The position numbers and the translations under genes were made by a program. This document shows, piece by piece, positions 1 to 5,975 of a stretch of 11,060 nt of DNA (position 1 is its first letter; each line of letters begins with the position of its first letter). The stretch lies in contig CALAWP010000097.1 of the NCBI GenBank assembly GCA_937895345.1, positions 1-11,060 of the forward strand. Reading direction: 5' to 3'. This stretch comes from an uncultured Paenibacillus sp. (GTDB lineage: Bacteria > Bacillota > Bacilli > Paenibacillales > Paenibacillaceae). The notes beneath the pieces were generated by a model. The model was not told where the DNA came from. It did no database searches and worked only from the letters and a program-made list of their open reading frames with translations.

Positions 1-116
1 GATTTCACACCTTAAAAATTAAAAAAAACTGTCTTGACTTCTTGTGCCACTATATATTAACTTTACGCTTGTTCTTTGTGTATTCAAATATGGAAAGGAA
101 GATGGTGCTGTCTTAG

Positions 117-164
117 AAAAAAAGAGGAGTTCCTCCAACATTTAATCCTGGAAGAACTCCTCTT
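117..164 (-). terminator. Rho-independent terminator of the AT-rich minus-strand cluster
   Basis: The arms at 122-132 and 154-164 are perfectly complementary over 11 bp. After one mismatch the stem continues with four more pairs (134-137 with 149-152) around an AT-rich loop. Read on the minus strand, the stem is followed directly by a run of T (complement of 117-123). It lies about 35 nt beyond the stop codon at 200-202 that originally ended the IS-interrupted gene, so it is the natural end of that transcription unit. Confidence 0.85.
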
Positions 165-199
165 ATAAATCGTGGTTGTCGTCTCTTGCGATGGAAATA

Positions 200-351
200 T
201 TATTTAGACTGAGAATCTGGAGTCTCTTTCAAAATATCATCCCTAAGTTCTTTCTGAAGTGCAATAATTGTGTTTGTGTCATCTTCACTGATTGATTGTG
301 ATTTTTCTAAGAGGTCTTCCAATTGGATCAATAATAATATATGTTTTTCAA
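200..351 (-). pseudogene. Severed 3' end of the IS-interrupted secreted-protein gene
   Basis: This stretch is the last part of the gene that begins at 2570. When the IS at 352-1795 and one copy of the 9-bp target duplication are removed, the frame coming from 1797 continues without interruption through this segment. It adds 47 residues and ends at a TAA at 200-202. The added tail is hydrophilic and helical in character (it contains LEDLLEKSQSISEDD), which would extend the helical C-terminal part of the main ORF. It now has no start codon or ribosome binding site of its own and lies antisense to the transposase promoter region, so it is not expected to be translated. The reconstruction rests only on the sequence; the protein family is not recognised. 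Confidence 0.85.
343..351. repeat. Target site duplication, left copy
   Basis: GTTTTTCAA lies directly outside the left inverted repeat and is repeated exactly at 1796-1804 outside the right one. A 9-bp duplication lies within the range known for IS4-family elements (IS10 and IS50 also make 9 bp). Confidence 0.92.
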
Positions 352-365
352 CACTAGCGTTGCAT
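352..365 (+). repeat. Left terminal inverted repeat of the IS
   Basis: CACTAGCGTTGCAT, a perfect inverted match to 1782-1795. The boundary is fixed by the adjoining 9-bp duplication: the next outer base (A351 against G1796) no longer pairs. Confidence 0.92.
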
Positions 366-482
366 TAATGTTCTCTGAATCTTCATAATTTTCCGCCATA
401 ACTACTTTTGTGCATAAAAAAATCCTTTACAATAGATCGGAGAGGTAGACCTGTCCATAAATCCATTGAAAAGGATATCAGC

Positions 483-1634
483 ATGGACAATCATACGTTA
501 TTATCTTCATTTGGTAAATGGCTTGCGCCGATCTGTACAAAAATGTTCACAAATGCCGTGGCCGAGTGCCAGCAAGATAAATATACGAAAAAGCTAACGA
601 CCACCGCCTATCTAAAGCTGTTCCTACTCGCGCAACTGCAAAACCGTGAAGGCTTACGCCACATCGCCGACGATGTCTTGTGCGAGGATTTGCAGCGTGA
701 GCTCGGCCTGACTTCGATCTCGGCTGCACAGCTCAGTCGCAAGCACAGGCAAGTCGATCCCGAGCTATTGCGACAGGTGTTCGAGCGGCTGGCCAAGCTC
801 GTGTTGTCACGCCAAGGTTCGGTGGCTCATCGTCACAAGATCAAAATCATCGACTCGACCACCGTAACGTTGTGTCTGCAAAAATTCAAGTGGGCCGAGT
901 TCCGCAAGACGAAAGCAGGCATTAAAATCCATATGCGCCTGGCCTTTATGGACGAGCAAGACGTTGTCCCGGAGAAGGCAACGGTGACGGTAGCCAAGAA
1001 AAATGACCGCACCCAGATGGATGAACTCGTTTATGAGCCGGGCGTCACGTATGTCTTTGATCGTGGCTACATCGACTATACGACTTTCGATCGCTACTGT
1101 GTAGACGGCATTCTATTCGTCACACGACTGAAGAGAAATACGCATATCGAACCGCTGGAGAAGCTCACTGTACCCGAAGGCAGTCCGGTTTCGGCCGATT
1201 GGCGCGTCCGAATCGGCTCCCAGCAGAAGAAGATGAAGCACGTGCTGCGGATGATACAGACGCAAGACTCGGAGGGGAATCTACTTTTTCTGGTGACCAA
1301 CCGTTTCGACCTGGCGTGTGATGAAATCAGCGAGATGTACCGCAGTCGCTGGGCCATAGAGACGTTCTTCAAATGGATGAAGCAGCATTTGCAGATCAAG
1401 CATCTTTACGGTACGAGCGAACACGCTGTCTATAATCAGGTCTGGATTGCCCTTATTGCGTTTTGCTTGCTCGTACTCGTGAAGTCGGAAACGAGGGTCA
1501 AGCATAGCTTGCTACAGCTCACTCGCTGGCTCACGAAGTTGTTTTGGCAACCATGCAGCCAATGGATCATGCGGCTCAAGAAAAAGCCAAGTCGAACATC
1601 AAAAGGACGTCGACGAAAACGAACCGATGCTTGA
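483..1634 (+). CDS. IS4-family DDE transposase
   Basis: This encodes a 383-aa transposase that catalyses cut-and-paste movement of the surrounding element by binding its terminal repeats. The DDE_Tnp_1-type RNase H fold is visible. The first catalytic Asp is D124 in IIDSTT and the second is D193 in FDRGY. The Glu is E293 in the YREK signature, where Y286, R289, E293 and K300 fit the spacing Y-x2-R-x3-E-x6-K exactly. An insertion rich in beta strands lies between the second Asp and the Glu, as in other IS4 members. The C-terminus is very basic (KKKPSRTSKGRRRKR). I chose the ATG at 483 because AAAGG precedes it by 8 nt; the open frame reaches back to a TTG at 408 without a ribosome binding site. 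Length and motifs look intact, so it is probably active. The exact IS subgroup is not determined. Confidence 0.93.
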   Translation: MDNHTLLSSFGKWLAPICTKMFTNAVAECQQDKYTKKLTTTAYLKLFLLAQLQNREGLRHIADDVLCEDLQRELGLTSISAAQLSRKHRQVDPELLRQVFERLAKLVLSRQGSVAHRHKIKIIDSTTVTLCLQKFKWAEFRKTKAGIKIHMRLAFMDEQDVVPEKATVTVAKKNDRTQMDELVYEPGVTYVFDRGYIDYTTFDRYCVDGILFVTRLKRNTHIEPLEKLTVPEGSPVSADWRVRIGSQQKKMKHVLRMIQTQDSEGNLLFLVTNRFDLACDEISEMYRSRWAIETFFKWMKQHLQIKHLYGTSEHAVYNQVWIALIAFCLLVLVKSETRVKHSLLQLTRWLTKLFWQPCSQWIMRLKKKPSRTSKGRRRKRTDA

Positions 1635-1763
1635 CCCCCGCTAGCTATGATTACATAAAATTGTGCAGAACTTTATAATTAATCCAAATGGACGAGCTAC
1701 CTTTGAGAGCTGTCCGACCTTTTTCATTTCACTCCGAAAACTTATTTTCTGAATATTCATTTT

Positions 1764-2570
1764 TCATAAACGGCAAGTTTTATGCAACGCTAGTGGTTTT
1801 TCAATAATTCTTTGATCCTCTTTGCTTTTGTTATCGCGAGACGAGAACACTTCTACAATCAGTTCGCTTCTTTCACGTTGTATATTTATCTCTTCGATTA
1901 AAGCGTCTTTAGGAGTACCAGCTTCTTTGTCAACTGCATACTCTGTTAAATTATGAGCATAATAAAATACTTCTTCATCTGAATTTTTGAATTCTTCAAT
2001 GCTTCTTTGAGAAATATTTAGTACTTCTGCTCTTTTTTCAAAATTTTGTCTAGAGATTCCTTCTATACCATACTTTCTTTTTTCTTCATCAGTCATCATT
2101 CCTGGATTCCAGTTCTCTGCAGTACTAGTACTTGTAGTTAATGATGAGGGACCCGGTGCGATAAGATTTCGATATCCTTTACCTGCTGATAAAGCTTCAT
2201 AAGTCGGACCAAAAATTGTATATTCACTTGATATTTGAACCGTTTGATTGGGCTCTACATCGACAATAAACCAAAAAAATTGACCTACATCTGATTGATA
2301 CGATGACCAATCCCATCTTCGAAATAACCTATCACCTGTATCTGAAACATCGTCTACATTACTTAGCAAAGCATTAACTAGTCCATATACAGACCAAAAA
2401 TAAGCTGCACCCAAATCGTTTATTACAGTAATAGCAAAGCCTATTACTGCTTCGGCAAAAGAGTAGTCTTCATTTGAACCTGATGTTTCCGGTGCAGATC
2501 CGATATATTTAGCGTCTGCACTTGTCCACATTGCCATATTACTTGTATTAGATTCCCCTTTAATAATCAT
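1764..2570 (-). CDS. Unrecognised protein, C-terminus truncated by the IS insertion
   Basis: The ORF has 268 codons, but only the first 258 are native. The last ten residues (PLALHKTCRL) are read from the right end of the IS, and the native tail of 47 residues lies beyond the element at 200-342. The restored protein would have 305 residues. I do not recognise the family. Residues 38-70 form a hydrophobic helical stretch (AVIGFAITVINDLGAAYFW). Residues 100-125 look like beta strands (FIVDVEPNQTVQISSEYTIF). From residue 160 onward the protein is charged and helical. The ATG at 2570 overlaps the TAA of the upstream ORF (TAATG) and has no clear ribosome binding site. Translation therefore depends on coupling, or the two ORFs are one gene split by a frameshift. 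There is no signal peptide, although the content looks extracellular, which favours the frameshift reading. Confidence 0.7.
   Translation of the reverse strand: MIIKGESNTSNMAMWTSADAKYIGSAPETSGSNEDYSFAEAVIGFAITVINDLGAAYFWSVYGLVNALLSNVDDVSDTGDRLFRRWDWSSYQSDVGQFFWFIVDVEPNQTVQISSEYTIFGPTYEALSAGKGYRNLIAPGPSSLTTSTSTAENWNPGMMTDEEKRKYGIEGISRQNFEKRAEVLNISQRSIEEFKNSDEEVFYYAHNLTEYAVDKEAGTPKDALIEEINIQRERSELIVEVFSSRDNKSKEDQRIIEKPLALHKTCRL
1782..1795 (-). repeat. Right terminal inverted repeat of the IS
   Basis: ATGCAACGCTAGTG, the reverse complement of the left end at 352-365, directly followed by the second copy of the target duplication. Confidence 0.92.
1796..1804. repeat. Target site duplication, right copy
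   Basis: GTTTTTCAA, identical to 343-351. In the interrupted minus-strand gene it encodes part of the IEK/H junction where the frame breaks. Confidence 0.92.
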
Positions 2571-2863
2571 TATCGCTGGGATGGATCATCACCAAATCGA
2601 GCAGATCCTGTCCCGACAAATCTGTAGGTAAAAGCCCATGCTTGTCGTGAACTCGACCATTCTGCACCCATAAATCCAATTGAAGAAGCAGCATATACAG
2701 TATTTGACCCCCAAGAATAACTATTGTACTCCTCCGTGTGATTTACAGGTGTATCTGATGCATAAGTTTGACTTCCGAAAGTTAGTGACGAAAAAATACT
2801 TGCAATTAGTAACATACTTAAAGTTCTATAACTAAATAAAGACTTTCTTAAGGATATTCTCAC
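2570..2863 (-). CDS. Small secreted protein with Sec signal peptide, or 5' part of a split gene
   Basis: The start is a GTG at 2863, preceded 8 nt upstream by AAAGGAG; the frame is open further back to 2920, but without a ribosome binding site. The 97-aa product begins with a typical Sec signal: basic residues (RISLRKS), a hydrophobic core (MLLIASIFSSLTF) and a cleavage site after residue 35 (QTYA-SD). The mature part is only about 62 residues, rich in Ser, Trp and aromatic residues (SWGSNTVYAASSIGF, SSSRQAWAFTYRFVGTG). It stops abruptly at DDPSQR. The stop codon overlaps the start of the next ORF by one base. The short, strand-rich mature region without a natural end suggests this may be the head of a larger secreted protein of about 400 residues, broken by a one-base change near 2571. 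The family is not recognised. Confidence 0.72.
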   Translation of the reverse strand: MRISLRKSLFSYRTLSMLLIASIFSSLTFGSQTYASDTPVNHTEEYNSYSWGSNTVYAASSIGFMGAEWSSSRQAWAFTYRFVGTGSARFGDDPSQR

Positions 2864-2944
2864 AAATACCTCTCCTTTGTGTGAAGTATTTTTTCTGTTT
2901 TTTCCCGCGTTAGTAATCACCCCATGAATCTAGGGTCGCAACGA

Positions 2945-3568
2945 CTATTCGTTGTCTATTATTGATATAGGTACTTCAATAAAATCAGGGCCGACTATCT
3001 TTATGCTGCCTCTTTCATCGGAGCCGACTGCAATCGCAATATTGAAAGTCTCTGATTGATGTATTGCATTTTTATCAGGAGCTATATCAATCACAATCGT
3101 TCCAGAGCCACCTCCCGTTGGTTTATAACTACTGCTTTTTCCAACTTCAATCCTCGCTCTCCATTCTACTTCCGTTTCCGCAGTAGTCCAGGTCGATACA
3201 AACTCCTCAGGTATGGATTGCGTTTCGTTTACGGGATAGCTGCTTATGATGTTGGAAATATACCATTTGTCAGGGATAGAGAAAGCAACACCACCCCAAT
3301 CATTAGGGTCGATCACAATCGAAGCAACAATCCGTACATGTTTAGGAATTCCTTCGTCTCCCGTGACAAATACCGTTCCTTTTGCTGATGTTTTTAAATC
3401 TGTAGAATCGGAGCTTACGCTAAAATTTCTGATCTTCACGACTTCTTCGTTGACTGCTGTATTATCAGAAAATTTTTCTTGCCTAGATGATAGCTGAAAA
3501 ATAACAATCGTTGTCACAACTGCAATGATCACGACAACCCAAAAAAAGTACTTAGCTTTTACTTTCAT
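2945..3568 (-). CDS. Membrane-anchored extracytoplasmic protein of unknown function
   Basis: The 207-aa product begins with a short basic stretch (MKVKAK) and one transmembrane helix at residues 7-26 (YFFWVVVIIAVVTTIVIFQL), after which it turns polar. This fits an N-terminal signal anchor with residues 27-207 outside the membrane. No Cys lipobox is present, so it is not a lipoprotein. The outer part is predicted by eye to be a beta sandwich of alternating hydrophobic strands (GTVFVTG, VRIVASIVID, EVEWRARIEVG, GTIVIDIAP, FNIAIAVG, EVPISIID) with a glycine loop near 152-156. The ATG at 3568 is preceded by GAGGT at good distance. It is the first gene of the minus-strand cluster, followed after about 80 nt by the small secreted protein. 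No family or function is recognised; the shared context suggests the cluster products act together at the cell surface. Confidence 0.8.
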   Translation of the reverse strand: MKVKAKYFFWVVVIIAVVTTIVIFQLSSRQEKFSDNTAVNEEVVKIRNFSVSSDSTDLKTSAKGTVFVTGDEGIPKHVRIVASIVIDPNDWGGVAFSIPDKWYISNIISSYPVNETQSIPEEFVSTWTTAETEVEWRARIEVGKSSSYKPTGGGSGTIVIDIAPDKNAIHQSETFNIAIAVGSDERGSIKIVGPDFIEVPISIIDNE

Positions 3569-3623
3569 ATCTACCTCGTAAATGACTATTTTTACGCAAG
3601 TAACGGTCTATATAATTGGTTTG

Positions 3624-3636
3624 TTCCGTTACGGAA
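3624..3636. promoter_or_regulatory. 13-bp palindrome upstream of the surface-protein cluster (possible operator)
   Basis: TTCCGTTACGGAA is a perfect palindrome around a central base, placed about 60 bp upstream of the start at 3568. A further half-site, GTAACGG, occurs at 3600-3606. The position fits an operator or regulator binding site for the cluster. No convincing -35/-10 pair was found beside it, and the regulator is unknown. Confidence 0.3.
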
Positions 3637-3673
3637 TACAACCTCCTTCACCTGCAGCTAACTTTAACATACT

Positions 3674-3800
3674 CTATTTGTCGTAGTAACCTGTAAGTTG
3701 TCTAATAATCTCATCGACTTTGCTAAAAATCTTCGGCTGTTCTTCACGGAAGAAGTTAAATGCTGCATCGGCCTTCGAGACAGAAGCATATAACCTCAAG
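3674..3800 (-). pseudogene. Headless C-terminal gene fragment
   Basis: On the minus strand a frame with protein-like content ends at a TAG at 3674-3676. It reads approximately ASVSKADAAFNFF followed by REEQPKIFSKVDEIIRQLT and GYYDK. This looks like the helical end of a real protein. Upstream the frame runs into the T-tract and stem of the exporter terminator and then meets an in-frame TGA at 3826-3828. There is no plausible start codon with a ribosome binding site; only a TTG at 3797-3799 is available. I read it as the leftover 3' end of a gene cut off when the AT-rich segment joined the exporter operon. The original family is not recognised. Confidence 0.5.
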
Positions 3801-3802
3801 CG

Positions 3803-3854
3803 AAAAAAAACAAACAGCTCATCCAGTCAGGCGAACGCTGCCGGATGAGCTGTT
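3803..3854 (-). terminator. Rho-independent terminator of the exporter operon
   Basis: AACAGCTCATCC at 3813-3824 and its exact complement at 3843-3854 form a 12-bp perfect stem with an 18-nt loop. On the minus strand the stem is followed by eight T residues plus the preceding TG (complement of 3803-3812). It lies 74 nt beyond the stop codon of the bmrD-like gene and should end that transcript. Confidence 0.92.
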
Positions 3855-3927
3855 GTTACGAATGCGAATCGTTCATAGATAACTGCACGCCCATTCTGCC
3901 GCCTCTTCCCGCGAACGGATTGGCGGC

Positions 3928-5952
3928 TCAAGCAGGCTGAGCGGCGCCGCCCTGCTGAAGCTGGTACATCGCGTAATACTTGCCGCGCTTCTCCATCAGT
4001 TCGTCGTGGTTGCCGCGTTCTACGATGACGCCGCGGTCAAGGACGAGAATTTGGTCCGCTGCGCGAATCGTCGAGAGACGGTGCGCGATGACGAAGGTCG
4101 TGCGGCCTTTCTTCAAAACGTCCAGCGCAGCCTGGATGACCGCTTCCGTCTCCGTATCGATGCTGGCCGTCGCTTCGTCGAGAATTAGAATCGCCGGATC
4201 GTAAGCCAATGCACGGGCGAACGAGATGAGCTGCCGCTGGCCGGCCGACAGCGTGCTGCCCTTCTCGATCACCGGCTCGTCGATGCCGCCGGGCAGCTTG
4301 CTGAACATGTCGTAGGCGCCGACATCCTTAAGCGCCTGCTCGACCTTCTCCCGGCTGATGGCGGGATTGTCGAGGCTGACGTTGGACGCGATCGTGCCGG
4401 TAAACAGAAACGGGTCCTGCAGCACGATGCCCATATGCTGGCGAAGCTGCTGCTTCGCCATGTCACGGATATCTTGCCCGTCGATGGATATTCGTCCCTC
4501 GTCCGTGTCGTAAAACCGGAACAGCAGGTTCAGAATGGAGCTTTTGCCCGAACCGGTATGGCCGACCAAAGCGACCGTCTCGCCTTGGCGGGCCTCGAAC
4601 GAAATATCCTTCAGCACGTATTCGCCCTTCTTGTAAGCAAACGATACATGCTCGAAAGCAACGTTGCCTTTGTAGCGAGGAATCGTTCCGGTCTCCACTT
4701 CAATCCCTTCCTCGTCCATCAGCTTGAATACCCGCTCCGCCGATACGCGCGCCGTCTCCAGGTTCGACAGCTGGTTCACGATGCCTACGATCGGGGCGAA
4801 CATCCGGTTCATGTAGTCGATATAAGCGTACAGAGCGCCCACGGTCACCAGCGCGCCGAGCGTGCCGCCCCAGAACATCCAGACGACAAGCAAAAACAGG
4901 ACGTTGCGCACGACGTTGACCAGATTGTGGGACGTAATGGAATTGAGGCTGAGCATCTTGTTCTGGTACTTGAAATAATAGTCGTTCAGCTCGTTGAACT
5001 CCTCGGTCGTTTCCTTCTGGCGGCGGAACGCCTGAATGATCGTCATCCCCTGGATCGACTCGTTGATCATGGCGTTGATCTCGCTCAGCTTCGCGCGAAT
5101 AATCCGGTTATATTTGGCCGCAAACTTGCGGTAGACGATAATCCACACGATCAAAATCGGAATAAGCGGCAGCGTGATCAGCGCAAGCGTCGTGTCCAGC
5201 AGGAACAGAGCGCCGAAGATCGCCGCCATATAGACGGTGCCCGTAAAAAAGTTGGCCAGCACGCCGACGTAAAGCTCGCGCACCGCCTCCGTATCGTTCG
5301 TGACGCGCGAGACGACCTGACCGGCGGCCAGATTGTCGTAATATTGGACATGCAGCCGCTGCGTGTGCGCGTATACGTCGTTCCGCATCTTGCGGACGAT
5401 CTTGTTCGCCGACGTTTGCAGCATGAGCCGCTGGCCGTACGTAAAGATCGCCACGAGCACCAGCAGGCCGAAATACATGGCCGCCAGCATAAACAGCCCC
5501 GGCACCTCCGGCGCATAAAAGGCGTACAGCTGCTGCCCCGAAAGCTTCGTTACGGCATATTCGGCGCTTTGGCCGCTTTCCTCGTTGACGACCGTCATCT
5601 TCCCGTCGCTGACCTGGCGCTTGCCCCCTTCGAACTGGAGCGGGCCGTTCAGAAAATAATAGCTTCGGCCCACTTGCAGAACGCGCGCTTCGGGGCCCTT
5701 CGTTTCCTCCGGTTCAAAGCGGTCCTCCCGCTTATACCAGCTGCCGTCATAGGCGACGGCGTACGGCTGCTCGCCGTCCACGCGATGCCATTTCTTCTCG
5801 ATGCCGAGAATGTTGCTGTCGATCATCCGCTTGGCGATCAGCGGACCGGCCAGCTCGGCGCTGACGGCCAGCACGAGCAGCAGCAGCGCGAGCAAAATTT
5901 GTTTTTTGTATAACATGGCGTATTGAAACAATCGTTTGCCTGTCTTGCCCAT
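3928..5952 (-). CDS. bmrD: BmrD-like subunit of a heterodimeric ABC multidrug exporter
   Basis: This 674-aa half-transporter has an N-terminal six-helix export domain and a C-terminal ATPase. Between the first helix (residues 18-40) and the second (153-172) lies a polar insertion of roughly 110 residues. BmrD/YheH of B. subtilis carries such an extracellular domain and has about the same length. The ATPase shows Walker A GHTGSGKSS (464-472), Q-loop Q512, a deviant signature LSAGQ (568-572), Walker B ILILDE with catalytic E593, and switch H624. The intact Glu plus altered signature is the pattern of the catalytically competent chain whose signature lines the degenerate site. It follows the bmrC-like gene by 23 nt, has AAAGGAGG before its ATG, and is the last gene before the terminator. 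Substrates are inferred from the family: hydrophobic drugs and dyes exported from the cytoplasmic membrane. Confidence 0.87.
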   Translation of the reverse strand: MGKTGKRLFQYAMLYKKQILLALLLLVLAVSAELAGPLIAKRMIDSNILGIEKKWHRVDGEQPYAVAYDGSWYKREDRFEPEETKGPEARVLQVGRSYYFLNGPLQFEGGKRQVSDGKMTVVNEESGQSAEYAVTKLSGQQLYAFYAPEVPGLFMLAAMYFGLLVLVAIFTYGQRLMLQTSANKIVRKMRNDVYAHTQRLHVQYYDNLAAGQVVSRVTNDTEAVRELYVGVLANFFTGTVYMAAIFGALFLLDTTLALITLPLIPILIVWIIVYRKFAAKYNRIIRAKLSEINAMINESIQGMTIIQAFRRQKETTEEFNELNDYYFKYQNKMLSLNSITSHNLVNVVRNVLFLLVVWMFWGGTLGALVTVGALYAYIDYMNRMFAPIVGIVNQLSNLETARVSAERVFKLMDEEGIEVETGTIPRYKGNVAFEHVSFAYKKGEYVLKDISFEARQGETVALVGHTGSGKSSILNLLFRFYDTDEGRISIDGQDIRDMAKQQLRQHMGIVLQDPFLFTGTIASNVSLDNPAISREKVEQALKDVGAYDMFSKLPGGIDEPVIEKGSTLSAGQRQLISFARALAYDPAILILDEATASIDTETEAVIQAALDVLKKGRTTFVIAHRLSTIRAADQILVLDRGVIVERGNHDELMEKRGKYYAMYQLQQGGAAQPA

Positions 5953-5975
5953 CGTTCGTTACGCCTCCTTTCGAT

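Larger units (their letters stand above)
352..1795 (+). mobile_element. Complete IS4-family insertion sequence (1444 bp)
   Basis: The element is bounded by perfect 14-bp inverted repeats, CACTAGCGTTGCAT at 352-365 and its reverse complement at 1782-1795. Beyond 14 bp the two ends match only sporadically. It is flanked by a 9-bp direct duplication and contains one full-length transposase gene on the plus strand. A possible outward-reading sigma-A promoter (TTGCAT at 360-365, 18-nt spacer, CATAAT at 384-389) begins inside the left repeat, but the match is weak. About 150 bp of AT-rich non-coding sequence lies between the transposase stop and the right end. The intact ends, identical duplication and open transposase frame point to a fairly recent insertion. 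It entered a minus-strand gene in the opposite orientation. Confidence 0.93.

Noticed and set aside
34..62. Plus-strand promoter-like TTGACT, 17 nt, TTAACT
   Set aside because: The -10 box is poor, the DNA is AT-rich so chance matches are common, and only a very short ORF (8 codons at 99-125) follows before the terminator stem.
408..482. N-terminal extension of the transposase from a TTG at 408
   Set aside because: There is no ribosome binding site before 408, whereas the ATG at 483 has AAAGG at good distance.
3056..3497. Plus-strand ORFs inside the 207-aa gene
   Set aside because: They have no ribosome binding sites and no protein-like features; the minus-strand frame has a transmembrane anchor, strand pattern and ribosome binding site.
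3570..3677. Tiny minus-strand ORFs downstream of the headless fragment (13 and 19 codons)
   Set aside because: They overlap each other and the palindrome; the AAGGAGG there is not followed by a usable start codon at proper distance, and nothing supports translation.
4435..5913. 492-codon open frame on the plus strand, antisense to the bmrD-like gene
   Set aside because: It mirrors a confidently identified ABC subunit. Its composition (Arg, His and Gln-rich) is that of an antisense shadow in GC-rich DNA, and it has no recognisable domain.
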